In this document: positions 1 to 7,551 of the stretch, in pieces
Layout of the letters: the number at the start of each line of letters is the position of its first letter
How positions within the stretch are numbered: position 1 is the stretch's first letter
Assembly: GCA_031289875.1 (NCBI GenBank)
Contig: JAITOO010000134.1
Span: 1 to 18,351, forward strand
Reading direction: 5' to 3'
DNA: 18,351 nt
Origin: Flavobacteriaceae bacterium
Lineage (GTDB): Bacteria > Bacteroidota > Bacteroidia > Flavobacteriales > Weeksellaceae
The notes under the pieces: generated by a model
Told to the model about the DNA's origin: nothing
Seen by the model: the letters and a program-made list of their open reading frames with translations, nothing else
The model's database searches: none
Translations under genes and position numbers: made by a program

Positions 1-82
1 GTATATACAACAGTATTATTACAAAACAGGTACCTATGGTTATAACTGATTCGGATAATTTAAGACATTACCGAAAATTGAA

Positions 83-850
83 TTACAAATCTTTTTTGAC
101 AAACTTTTTTAAGGAAATCAAAAAGGGAATAGCAATCCACAAGAGCAATAGAATGAAGGAAACAACTGCTCCCCAAGTACTTCCGAAATACTCATGAAAG
201 AGTGCGCCTGTGTAGTTCATCATAGCAGCAGCTTCCAAATGTAACAGCATGAAAATCCGCGAAAGGTCAATCGGGTTAAGCGAAGTGAGGAAAATCATGG
301 GTTTTTCTATCGGGTAATCAGAAAATTGATAGAGAAAAAAAAGGACAATTCCATCAAAAAGTAAGGCAAAAAACAGCCATACCATAATCGCAGAACCGAT
401 TCCACGAGCTTTATCTTTGTTGAAAATAGCGCATAAAAACGCTAGGGAAATGAATACGAGAGTTATCAAAACGCCAACAATAATCATTAGCAACCCGTTA
501 AAATTAGGAGAATAAATCAAAATCGGAACGGCTGCGCCAATGAGAAAGGCAGTAATCATGGCAAGAGATAAACTGGAAAAAAGACTTATCCAAATTTTAT
601 TTCGCCTAATCGGCTGACTGAGAATCAGTTCTATAAATTCATTGCTATTATACACATAGATAGTTGAAAATAAAATAGATACAAGAGGGACAGCAAATAG
701 AACTACCCCTAAAACAGTGAGCATACCTTTTGCCGAATTGTTTTCAAGTGCAAAACTGCTCCACACCAGTGCAGCCAAAAACACAGTATAAACTATAACT
801 ATTTTATTCTTAAGTATATCTGAAAATAATATTTTAATTATTTGATTCAT
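83..850 (-). CDS. nosY: NosY, ABC-2 type permease of the nitrous oxide reductase maturation system
   Basis: Inner-membrane subunit of the NosDFY complex, which supports copper-site assembly of NosZ. The 255-residue protein has about six hydrophobic segments (near residues 16-33, 44-66, 89-112, 119-141, 153-174, 224-245). It carries two stretches I associate with NosY: NPIDLSR (192-198) and MMNYTGALF (210-218), the latter close to the usual GYTGA motif. It is the last recognisable gene of the operon, starting 10 nt after the nosF stop. Length fits the family (about 250-280 residues). The 82 bases beyond its stop to the window edge hold no gene or clear terminator, so the operon may continue outside. 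Identity is supported mainly by gene order plus these motifs. Confidence 0.93.
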   Translation of the reverse strand: MNQIIKILFSDILKNKIVIVYTVFLAALVWSSFALENNSAKGMLTVLGVVLFAVPLVSILFSTIYVYNSNEFIELILSQPIRRNKIWISLFSSLSLAMITAFLIGAAVPILIYSPNFNGLLMIIVGVLITLVFISLAFLCAIFNKDKARGIGSAIMVWLFFALLFDGIVLFFLYQFSDYPIEKPMIFLTSLNPIDLSRIFMLLHLEAAAMMNYTGALFHEYFGSTWGAVVSFILLLLWIAIPFLISLKKFVKKDL

Positions 851-860
851 TATTAGTTTA

Positions 861-1568
861 TCATTCTTGATTTTTTAAAACTTTTGCTATTGCTTTTGAA
901 ATCTTGGTTTCGCTTGTTTCGGTTTTCAGGTCTTCTATCTTTTTATGGAAAAATATTTTTCCTTCTTGCATGAAGATAAGTTCAGAGACCAAGTCATCCA
1001 ATTCGCTGAGTAAGTGCGAAGTAATAATAATCAATTTACCTTTTTCCTTTTCAAGGATAATTTTTTTCCTTAAAGTTTCACTGGAAAGTACATCAAGCCC
1101 TGCGGTGGGTTCGTCTAAAATTAATACTTCAGGGTTGAAGAGAAATGCCAAAACTGCGCTGACTTTCTGCGTTGTACCGCCGGAAAGCGTACGCATTTGC
1201 TTCTGTGAAAGAGTTTCAATGTTAAAGGATTTGAATAGGGTTTCATCTAAATTTTTAGACGAACAGCGGATTTGTTTAATCATTTCTATGATCTGTCCGA
1301 TGTTCATATTTTCAGGATATCGTCCGACTTGTGGCATGTACCCAATATTTTGGCGATAAAGAAACTCGTTTTTGATGTTCTTTCCATTAAAAAAAACTTC
1401 GCCCTCATCAGGGAGCGCCAAGCCGAGGATGATTTTTATTAAAGTAGTTTTTCCACAACCATTGGGACCCACCAAAGCGATACATTCGCCTTTTTGCAAA
1501 TTAAGAGAAACATTGTTCAATGCTGTGAATTTTCCAAAATGTTTAGTTATCCTCTTTATTTCAATCAT
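861..1568 (-). CDS. nosF: NosF, ABC transporter ATP-binding protein for NosZ maturation
   Basis: Cytoplasmic ATPase of the NosDFY complex; ATP hydrolysis is thought to drive transfer of a sulfur or copper-related species needed for the CuZ centre. All ABC landmarks are visible: Walker A GPNGCGKT (34-41), Q-loop Gln80 in YMPQ, signature LSGGTTQ (128-134), Walker B ending LILDEP with Asp152/Glu153, and the switch His185 in TSHLL. The 235-residue length is normal for a lone nucleotide-binding domain. It lies 85 nt downstream of nosD and 10 nt upstream of nosY, the standard nosDFY order. Sequence alone would only say ABC ATPase; the NosF call rests on its position between nosD and nosY. Confidence 0.95.
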   Translation of the reverse strand: MIEIKRITKHFGKFTALNNVSLNLQKGECIALVGPNGCGKTTLIKIILGLALPDEGEVFFNGKNIKNEFLYRQNIGYMPQVGRYPENMNIGQIIEMIKQIRCSSKNLDETLFKSFNIETLSQKQMRTLSGGTTQKVSAVLAFLFNPEVLILDEPTAGLDVLSSETLRKKIILEKEKGKLIIITSHLLSELDDLVSELIFMQEGKIFFHKKIEDLKTETSETKISKAIAKVLKNQE

Positions 1569-1653
1569 AATTTTTTATCACAAATGCTCAAAATTTTTAC
1601 CAAAAAAAATATTTTTTCAAATTTATATAAGTTTTTCTAACTTTCCTAAGTTT

Positions 1654-2958
1654 TTATAAGTTTTTACGTTTCATAAGAGGCTGATTGTCCACAAAATTAT
1701 CAGGCGTAATGGAAGGCAAAATTTTTTCAGACTTATCTATAAGCATTACCATAAAACTATGGAAAAGCAGCATGACAGAAGGATATTGTTCTGTCAAAAC
1801 AGCAAAGAGGCTTAGCGGGTGATAGGGTACGTCGCCGATACCGTCTCGATTCAGGTCGTAGCCTTCGTATTTATCCCAAAAATTTTGATGAAATTTATTC
1901 AAAACCAAATCACCGTTGGTGCTCATGTCAAAAGTGTTTCCTTCAAAATTGTTTTGCGTAATCACGTTGTCGTAACTGCTCGCCTGAATCTGCATCCCCC
2001 AACCATTTGAACGAAATTCATTTTTTTCAAACAGATTTTTTCCACCGCCATCCATATAAATTGCCGACGTATTTTTAGCAAATTGATTTCCGGATATATA
2101 ACTATTTGAAATATCTTTTAGCAAAAGTCCGTAAACGGATGCTCCCCAATTTTCTTCAAAAGTATTATTAATCATTTTTACGTTATTGGAATACATCACT
2201 GCTACTCCTGCGCCATTGTGCATAAAAATATTAGTAATATAAGCGTTATCATTGGATATCATAAAATGCAAACCGTAGCGAATATTATCCTTGCTGATAT
2301 TTCGCCAGATTATGGAATTTGATACGAATTCAAGATATATTCCATCTCTATGTCCTTGTACAGTATTTCCAATTATTTGAATGCTATCACTTTGCCAACA
2401 GTGAATACCATTGCCTAAGTATTGTTCTTCTTTAGCATAGGCTCTTAATTTATTATTTTTTATGATACAGTTTTTCCCGTTTTGGATATAAATGCCGAAA
2501 AAATTATCATCGAGGATATTGTTTTGAATAACCACAAAATTTTTATTATAAACCTTTATTCCACAAGGGTCTGTAAGTGTTGCATAAGCCGAGCGAATTA
2601 CTTTCAATCCCTCCACCTGTACACTATCTGCTTTTATAGAGAGAACTTCATATTTTTTTTCTCCGTCAAGAATGGGGTATCCTTGTCCGATTAATGAAAT
2701 TTTTTTATCTATTACAATATTCCCTTCCTTATACAATCCGCTGTGTACTAAGATAGTATCTCCTTTTCCCGCTAAGGATATTGCTTTTTTAATGGACTTT
2801 ATGGGATAATTTTTTCCTACATGAACAGTTGCTGCCTGCAAAGAAAAAGATGTAAAAAAGGCTAAAATAATAAACTTTTTAGCGCCCTTCCGCTTCAGCA
2901 AGGTATTACTTCTTATTAGTAATAATAGGTCATTGTAGTAAGATAAAATTTCATTCAT
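1654..2958 (-). CDS. nosD: NosD, periplasmic beta-helix protein for NosZ copper-site assembly
   Basis: Periplasmic right-handed beta-helix protein that works with NosF and NosY and receives copper from NosL before passing it to NosZ. From about residue 90 to 340 the sequence is a run of short repeats rich in N-N and G-I-Y patterns typical of PbH1/CASH repeats. A conserved NosD tail follows: FWDKYEGYDLNRDGIGDVPY (361-380) and near the end DNQPLM. Its ATG overlaps the end of the nosL gene by 8 nt, suggesting translational coupling. The start is uncertain. With the ATG, about 20 extra residues precede a normal signal peptide (positive cluster at 22-28, hydrophobic 29-42). A TTG at 2901 would give a standard Sec signal. 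I keep the ATG because of the overlap. Confidence 0.95.
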   Translation of the reverse strand: MNEILSYYNDLLLLIRSNTLLKRKGAKKFIILAFFTSFSLQAATVHVGKNYPIKSIKKAISLAGKGDTILVHSGLYKEGNIVIDKKISLIGQGYPILDGEKKYEVLSIKADSVQVEGLKVIRSAYATLTDPCGIKVYNKNFVVIQNNILDDNFFGIYIQNGKNCIIKNNKLRAYAKEEQYLGNGIHCWQSDSIQIIGNTVQGHRDGIYLEFVSNSIIWRNISKDNIRYGLHFMISNDNAYITNIFMHNGAGVAVMYSNNVKMINNTFEENWGASVYGLLLKDISNSYISGNQFAKNTSAIYMDGGGKNLFEKNEFRSNGWGMQIQASSYDNVITQNNFEGNTFDMSTNGDLVLNKFHQNFWDKYEGYDLNRDGIGDVPYHPLSLFAVLTEQYPSVMLLFHSFMVMLIDKSEKILPSITPDNFVDNQPLMKRKNL

Positions 2959-3958
2959 TTTCTATCAAATTGTTCCAAGAAACGTTTTTAGCATTAAATT
3001 TTTCCAAATATTCTTTTGCTGCGGTTTCCGAAGAAAAAGCAATACAGTTACCCATCATAGGACTTTTAATGTCGCCGCCTTGGATATAATAGGCAGTTTC
3101 TGCAGGCACTAACGCATTATCTTTGTCATAAATACTGACAAAAAACGCAGCTCCCATAATTTTGTTTGTCTTACTGTATTCTACCATGCAATGAATATCG
3201 TCAAATTTATATACTTTCCCTTTGTTGGTCATCAATTCTGCTCCAAATTTCCCATCGGAGATGGTCATTTTGCAAAAGTCACAGGACTCAACGTTTAATT
3301 TGATGGGTTGAGGAGTTTTGTTGTTACAAGACATAAATACGACTGACAACAGCAAAATAGGAGCAATATTTTTGATGTTTTTGTTGAATTTAAATTCTTT
3401 TATAATAGCAATTAGAAGCAGAACAATCACTCCTAAAAGCAACCATCCTCCTATGTCAGGAATAGAGAAAGCTCCAAAATTCAACAACTGTTTATATCCC
3501 AATAAAGGCGGTTGATATGCCATTTCCGGAACCTTTATTGCCGCGTCAGGGTCGAGGTTGTGTCCGTATTCATATTCCCACCGGTAAAAATCTATTGCAG
3601 TCAGGATTACAAATGCCACGAAAACGATGAAGAATGTCAAAAGTAATTTTCTACTCTTGCAGAAGATTGCTAACAGAAAAGAAAGCAGCGCAAATGCGCC
3701 GAGAATGTACGACAAAATCGAAAATTCAAAGAAATTTTCTGCATGTAAAGTCTGCATTCCAATGTAATGGTTCAGTCCGTTGATGATCTCCACATCACCA
3801 CCAAGTTTGTTTGCAAATATTTTCAGCGTAAGTCCTTCAGGATACTGTGGGGCGTCGAGTTGTATTTGCCAAAGTGGTAAGAATATCACTGCTATAAATA
3901 AAACTCCGACGAGAAAAAGTAGGACTCTGGATAATAAAGTTATTCCCGTTTTTTTCAT
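2951..3958 (-). CDS. nosL: NosL-type copper chaperone fused to an N-terminal four-helix membrane domain
   Basis: NosL is a copper(I) chaperone that delivers copper to the NosZ assembly machinery; it is normally a small outer-membrane-type lipoprotein. Here the NosL part is only the C-terminal third (about 215-335): CDFCKM (Cys226, Cys229, Met231) is the copper-binding motif, followed by DDIHCMVEY (253-261) and MMGNC (301-305). The first 190 residues form a membrane domain with segments near 9-31, 78-100, 104-124 and 170-187, and a loop rich in D-P and Y-Q-P-P. Between the parts, residues 192-211 look like a lipoprotein signal peptide ending FMSC (Cys211), which suggests two formerly separate genes were joined. 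The gene follows an intercistronic hairpin and overlaps nosD by 8 nt. Confidence 0.9.
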   Translation of the reverse strand: MKKTGITLLSRVLLFLVGVLFIAVIFLPLWQIQLDAPQYPEGLTLKIFANKLGGDVEIINGLNHYIGMQTLHAENFFEFSILSYILGAFALLSFLLAIFCKSRKLLLTFFIVFVAFVILTAIDFYRWEYEYGHNLDPDAAIKVPEMAYQPPLLGYKQLLNFGAFSIPDIGGWLLLGVIVLLLIAIIKEFKFNKNIKNIAPILLLSVVFMSCNNKTPQPIKLNVESCDFCKMTISDGKFGAELMTNKGKVYKFDDIHCMVEYSKTNKIMGAAFFVSIYDKDNALVPAETAYYIQGGDIKSPMMGNCIAFSSETAAKEYLEKFNAKNVSWNNLIENE

Positions 3959-3975
3959 TTTATTCGTTTTTTTTA

Positions 3976-4003
3976 ATAGCCTGCAGTTTAAACCGCAGGC
4001 TAT
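3976..4003 (-). promoter_or_regulatory. Intercistronic hairpin between nosZ and nosL
   Basis: ATAGCCTGC (3976-3984) and GCAGGCTAT (3995-4003) pair perfectly over 9 bp around a 10-nt spacer. Read in the operon direction the stem is followed by TTAAAAAAAACG, so there is no U tract and it does not look like a normal terminator. It ends 17 nt before the nosL start codon. The likely role, by inference, is mRNA 3'-end protection or processing that lets the catalytic subunit NosZ be made in excess of the assembly proteins. On the plus strand it is followed by only a short TTTT. Its CCTGC/GCAGG core recurs in the terminator at 8202-8224. Confidence 0.6.
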
Positions 4004-4031
4004 AGTTTTCTAATTAATTAAAAACATATTA

Positions 4032-4106
4032 TTATTCTTTTATTCCTGCTCCTTCGCAACATTCCCCCAATTTATTTATTTTTTCACAAAGTTGGGCGAG
4101 CATCAT
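4032..4106 (-). CDS. Possible 24-residue Cys-containing small ORF between nosZ and nosL
   Basis: An ATG nine nucleotides after the nosZ stop opens a 24-codon frame reading MMLAQLCEKINKLGECCEGA and ending GIKE before a TAA. It contains three cysteines (7, 16, 17), no signal peptide and no membrane segment. The spacing after nosZ is what one expects of a coupled operon gene, and three Cys in 24 residues between two copper-protein genes is suggestive. But a 75-nt frame can occur by chance, and no family is recognised. If real, the product would be cytoplasmic. Treat as a hypothesis. Confidence 0.25.
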   Translation of the reverse strand: MMLAQLCEKINKLGECCEGAGIKE

Positions 4107-4115
4107 TGCGTATGT

Positions 4116-6104
4116 TTAATTTGCGGCAGGAGGCAGGTTCGTTCCCACACTGTACGAAATCGGTGTGTTGCTTCCTGCAGGCGAAACTCTGATATAACCC
4201 TGCATTTCTTGGTGCAGCGCTGAGCAGAAGTCTGTGCAGTAGAACGGGGCAATTCCCGCTTCGGTCGGTTTCCAATAATAAGTTTGCGTTTCACCGGGCA
4301 TTATCAAAAGTTCCGCATTTGGAGCACGACGAATAGCGAAGCCGTGTGGAATATCCCAGTCTTGTTCAAGATTGGTAACATGGAAGTAAACATTATCGCC
4401 CACTTTAATTCCTTCGATGTTGTCAGGTGCAAAGTGCGAACGAATCATCGTCATGTAAACATGGACAGTGTTTCCTTCACGGACAACCTTTGCTTCTTTT
4501 TCGCCTTTGGCAACATATTTATGATTGTTTTTTGTAATATCATAAAATTTATACTGACCATTATTCCGAATTAGGTCTGCCGGTGCAGCCTGTGTATAGT
4601 GAGGTTCGCCGATTGTTGGGAAATCCAGTATAAGTTGCATTTTATCACCACTTATGTCATAAATCTGTGCAGACTGGCAAAGTTCCGGACCGGTAGGCAA
4701 ATAACGATCCTTTGTAATTTTGTTATAAGCAATAACATATTTTGGGCTAGGTTTTTTGGTGTCGCCTCCGGGGATACACAAGTGTCCTACAGAATAATAA
4801 GTCGGTACACGGTCAAGTACTTTCAAATCTTTAATATTCCATCTAACCAATTCTGAAGACACAAAGAAACTGGTAATAGCATTTCCTTTTCCGTCAAATT
4901 GGGTATGCAAAGGACCTAAACCCGGTTTTACAACTTCGCCGTGAAGTGCAGATGGGTATTTAATTACAGGAATTCCTGCAAAGTCGCCTTCAAAATCTTT
5001 GGCGGCAATGGCTTTTTGAATTTTGTCAAAACTGAAAACAGGAATTAAAGCAGCCAATTTACCACTGCCTACGATGTATTCTCCCGTAGGGTCAACGTCA
5101 CAGCCGTGAGGAGATTTTGGACAAGGAATGAGATAACAAATATCTTTAAGCGCAGCAACATCTAAAACAAGCACGCCATCCTTTATTTCAGAAGTAGCCG
5201 TATGCGTGTTTTCGTTATAAACATTGTGGGCATATTTGCCTTTTTCCATAACCCCTTTTCCTGCTTTAATGTATTCTTCTGCTTTTTTCCAATTTACAGC
5301 AAGAATAAAATCCTTGTCTTTCTGCGAAGCGTTTACTTCCAGCAAAGTGTTTGCTTCTTCACTGTTGTAGCATGAGAAGAAAAACCAGCCTTCGGAGGGT
5401 CCCTTTCCGGCACTGGCAAGGTCAAAATCTATCGGTGGGAGGCGAAGTTGGAAGGCGATATCCATTTTTCCGTCTTTTTCTACTTTTATAAAACTGATGT
5501 GAGCTTTGAAATTTTGCTTGTAAGAGTTAATGGGCACATCTCCGTTTTCATAATCAGGAGGTACGCCGAAACGTGTTCCTGCTACAACATACTCGGTATT
5601 TCCCGTGATAAACGGCGAAGAGTGGTTTCCTGCACTATTTGGTAATTCGATAATTTCTGTTGTGCGGAAAGTTTTCAAGTCGATACGGGCGACACGTGGT
5701 GTGTTGTTTCCGTTGATAAAGCACCAGCGACCATCAATTTCACCATTGGTTTGAGAAAGCTCAGTGTGGTGGGAGTCATCCCAAGGAATAAATCCTCTGG
5801 ATGTGTTTAACATAGGTTTGGTTTCTTCACTAAAACCATAACCGGATTCCGGATCGACAGAAAAAACAGGAATTATTTTAAACAACCTTCCGCTAGGAAG
5901 TCCGTAAACCGTAACCTGTCCGCTAAATCCACCTGAAACGAAGCTATAAAATTCGTCATATTTGCCGGGAGCTACATAAGCCTTTTCAGCTGCATTTGCA
6001 CTGACAGCATTCCCTACGTTTTTTGGTTTGCACGATTCAAAAATCTGAAACAAGGCAAACAGCACAGTAAAGGTCAAAAATCCTTTAATAAAGTTACTTT
6101 TCAT
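4116..6104 (-). CDS. nosZ: Nitrous oxide reductase, atypical clade II, Sec/lipoprotein-type signal
   Basis: Reduces N2O to N2 at the four-copper CuZ site, receiving electrons through CuA; the last step of denitrification, in the periplasm. The 662-residue protein has an N-terminal seven-bladed propeller with all seven CuZ histidines in recognisable contexts: His112-His113 (DDSHH), His161, His333 (SPHG), His400 (GPLH), His441 (VGH) and His502 (EPH). The C-terminal cupredoxin domain holds CuA ligands His587, Cys623, Cys627, His631 and Met634 (CTDFCSALHQEM). The signal (residues 1-24) lacks a twin-arginine motif and ends ESC (Cys25), so it is Sec-type and probably lipidated. These traits mark clade II NosZ. 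It follows the cytochrome c gene by 135 nt and precedes the nosL fusion gene. Confidence 0.98.
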   Translation of the reverse strand: MKSNFIKGFLTFTVLFALFQIFESCKPKNVGNAVSANAAEKAYVAPGKYDEFYSFVSGGFSGQVTVYGLPSGRLFKIIPVFSVDPESGYGFSEETKPMLNTSRGFIPWDDSHHTELSQTNGEIDGRWCFINGNNTPRVARIDLKTFRTTEIIELPNSAGNHSSPFITGNTEYVVAGTRFGVPPDYENGDVPINSYKQNFKAHISFIKVEKDGKMDIAFQLRLPPIDFDLASAGKGPSEGWFFFSCYNSEEANTLLEVNASQKDKDFILAVNWKKAEEYIKAGKGVMEKGKYAHNVYNENTHTATSEIKDGVLVLDVAALKDICYLIPCPKSPHGCDVDPTGEYIVGSGKLAALIPVFSFDKIQKAIAAKDFEGDFAGIPVIKYPSALHGEVVKPGLGPLHTQFDGKGNAITSFFVSSELVRWNIKDLKVLDRVPTYYSVGHLCIPGGDTKKPSPKYVIAYNKITKDRYLPTGPELCQSAQIYDISGDKMQLILDFPTIGEPHYTQAAPADLIRNNGQYKFYDITKNNHKYVAKGEKEAKVVREGNTVHVYMTMIRSHFAPDNIEGIKVGDNVYFHVTNLEQDWDIPHGFAIRRAPNAELLIMPGETQTYYWKPTEAGIAPFYCTDFCSALHQEMQGYIRVSPAGSNTPISYSVGTNLPPAAN

Positions 6105-6239
6105 ATGTTTTTTTTATTTAGTTTGAGTTAAAAAATTATTAAATAATATATATTTGAGTTCAGTCTTTAAGGTTCAAGGGTTTGAAGTTTGAGAAATTTT
6201 TCTATGATTTTCTTGAATCTTGAGAGATTGAATTAAAGT

Positions 6240-6707
6240 TTATTTTCCATCGTTTTTCAGCATAAATACCAAAATTCCGAGCGCATCGTCATCACTAAGA
6301 TTTTGGTTTGGCATACGCGTAAGACAAATTTCGAGTTGTTTTTGCAATTCGGGATCTTTGTCAATCATTGGCTCTGGATTGATAATGAAATTCATAATCC
6401 ACTGTGGTGTTTGGCGGTCGGTGATTCCTTTCCAACCCGGACCAACGAGTTTTTCATCTGTCAATTTGTGGCAAGCATAACATTTGAGGTCATAAACAGC
6501 TTCTCCTTTTTCAATTAAAGCAGGATTGACGTTCAAATCTACGGTATCATATTTCCCTTCGCCGCGTTTGGGATCATAGGTTGATGTATCAGGCGCAACG
6601 GTATTTTCAGAAGATTGCCCCTCGGTAGAGTTGTTTACTTTGCTATCATTTCCACAAGCGGCAAAAATGGCAACTGTGAGAGTGAGTAAAATAATCTTTT
6701 TCTTCAT
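6240..6707 (-). CDS. Lipoprotein monohaem cytochrome c, probable electron donor to NosZ
   Basis: A 155-residue lipoprotein. The signal MKKKIILLTLTVAIFAAC ends in a clear lipobox (FAAC, Cys18). After a low-complexity Asn/Ser/Thr/Glu linker (about 20-45), a class I cytochrome c domain follows with haem motif CYACH (76-80) and probable axial Met132 in TRMPNQ. It is the first gene of the minus-strand operon, so it very likely passes electrons from the respiratory chain to NosZ; that role is inferred from position. A FNR-like palindrome lies 57 nt upstream of its ATG, and a perfect TAnnTTTG element (TAAGTTTG, 6752-6759) lies between the two. Clade II clusters often carry a c-type cytochrome in this place. 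Confidence 0.9.
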   Translation of the reverse strand: MKKKIILLTLTVAIFAACGNDSKVNNSTEGQSSENTVAPDTSTYDPKRGEGKYDTVDLNVNPALIEKGEAVYDLKCYACHKLTDEKLVGPGWKGITDRQTPQWIMNFIINPEPMIDKDPELQKQLEICLTRMPNQNLSDDDALGILVFMLKNDGK

Positions 6708-6751
6708 GCGTCTTTAAATTATTAATTATATATTGTAAAATTCATCTTTCT

Positions 6752-6759
6752 CAAACTTA
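6752..6759 (-). promoter_or_regulatory. Candidate -7 promoter element for the cytochrome c/nos operon
   Basis: On the minus strand the bases read TAAGTTTG, a full match to the Bacteroidota TAnnTTTG element, about 45 nt before the cytochrome c ATG. The 16-bp palindrome would then sit about 25 nt upstream of the start of transcription, where a bound protein would more often block than activate. An alternative weak element (TACAATAT at 6730-6737) would place the palindrome further upstream, as an activator would need. The real start site is undecided. Confidence 0.4.
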
Positions 6760-6764
6760 TCTGG

Positions 6765-6780
6765 TATGATTATAATCATA
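6765..6780. promoter_or_regulatory. Perfect 16-bp FNR/DNR-like palindrome in the nos/regulator divergent promoter region
   Basis: TATGATTATAATCATA is identical to its reverse complement. Its core, TGAT-N4-ATCA, is the FNR-box layout (TTGAT-N4-ATCAA) with the outer base changed. It lies between the divergently transcribed cytochrome c/nos operon and the Crp/Fnr regulator gene, so it could control both. A near copy (14 of 16 bases) lies before the fasciclin gene. Neither copy is inside a gene. I infer it is the operator of the neighbouring regulator. Confidence 0.75.
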
Positions 6781-6808
6781 ATGAGAGTTAAAAATAAAAA
6801 AAAATGAG

Positions 6809-6816
6809 TATATTTG
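6809..6816 (+). promoter_or_regulatory. Candidate -7 promoter element of the Crp/Fnr regulator gene
   Basis: TATATTTG matches TAnnTTTG fully. It predicts a transcript start near 6821 and a leader of about 110 nt before the ATG at 6933. The centre of the palindrome at 6765-6780 would then be near -48. Two copies of AATAATATTA follow in the leader at 6824-6833 and 6845-6854, 21 bp apart. The region is very A+T rich, so a chance match is possible. Confidence 0.4.
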
Positions 6817-6932
6817 TTCGGTCAATAATATTAAATAAAAAGAGAATAATATTAATTAAGTCACTAAAAAACAACGATTTATTTTTTTAACGTATTAATT
6901 TTTTGATTAATCATAAAAACAGGGTAAAAAAA

Positions 6933-7517
6933 ATGGAAATAGATTTACTTTTTGCAAAAGGAGCGGTCAGCAAAGATTATCAAAAGAACGAGATAATATT
7001 TGAAGAAGGAGGTTTTTCTAATTTTTATTATCAAGTTATTGAAGGAAGCGTAAAATTAATTGTGTGTAACGATAGTGGTAAAGAGTTTATACAGGAATAT
7101 TTTGAAGCGGGCGAATGTTTTGGCGTATCACCTTTATTTATTGGTAAGAAATATATTTATACAGCTGTTGCAGAGAAAGATTCGTCTATTATTAAACTTC
7201 AAAAAGAAAAGTTTTTACAAATTTTAGACGAAAATAGTAACCTGAAAAATGAATTTTTAGCATTGCTGGCTCATCGGCTTTATGACCTCGATAACATGTG
7301 TAAATGTATTATTAATCAAACTCCTGAATTTAGAATAATTTCTTTTTTAGACCATTATAAACACAAAAAGCAGTACGACAAAAAGGAAGAGATACCTTTC
7401 ACGCGGCAAGAAATCGCTGATTTCACAGGATTGCGTGTGGAAACAGCTATAAGAGTAATTTCAAAACTGAAAGAAAAACATAAATTAGACATTGTCAATC
7501 ACAAGATTTTTTATTAA
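6933..7517 (+). CDS. Crp/Fnr-family transcription regulator, probable controller of the nos operon
   Basis: A 194-residue regulator with an N-terminal cyclic-nucleotide-binding-type beta-roll (about 10-95, including GECFGVSPLFIG at 60-71), a dimer helix (about 98-140) and a C-terminal winged helix-turn-helix (156-185). The recognition helix reads RVETAIRVISKLK: Glu170 and Arg174 occupy the positions that read TGA half-sites in CRP and FNR. The N-terminal cysteine cluster that binds iron-sulfur in FNR is absent; Cys45, Cys62, Cys123 and Cys125 are scattered, so it is more like DNR-type sensors, and its signal (NO, redox or other) is unknown. An in-frame TTG at 6903 would add 10 residues; I choose the ATG. 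It is divergent from the nos operon and shares its palindrome. Confidence 0.9.
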   Translation: MEIDLLFAKGAVSKDYQKNEIIFEEGGFSNFYYQVIEGSVKLIVCNDSGKEFIQEYFEAGECFGVSPLFIGKKYIYTAVAEKDSSIIKLQKEKFLQILDENSNLKNEFLALLAHRLYDLDNMCKCIINQTPEFRIISFLDHYKHKKQYDKKEEIPFTRQEIADFTGLRVETAIRVISKLKEKHKLDIVNHKIFY

Positions 7518-7551
7518 CATTCTAAAATAACAGGCACTATATTATGTTGTT

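Noticed and set aside
904..1659. Two plus-strand open frames opposite nosF
   Set aside because: Antisense shadows of the ABC ATPase, whose motifs are all intact on the minus strand.
1628..1665. Three copies of TAAGTTTTT around the nosD stop codon
   Set aside because: Short, A+T-rich and partly coding; looks like slippage-type local duplication with no clear role.
6120..6235. Cluster of TTGA/TCAA words between the cytochrome c gene and nosZ, as a promoter or operator for nosZ
   Set aside because: No TAnnTTTG element and no symmetric site with consistent spacing; nosZ is more simply read through from the cytochrome gene.
6824..6854. Direct repeat AATAATATTA, 21 bp apart, as a regulatory site
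   Set aside because: Very A+T-rich and short; noted in the promoter entry but not supportable as a binding site.
6904..6913. Perfect palindrome TGATTAATCA just before the regulator ATG as a third FNR-like site
   Set aside because: The half-sites are 2 bp apart instead of 4, so the spacing does not match the other two sites; a 10-bp A+T-rich palindrome is easily chance.
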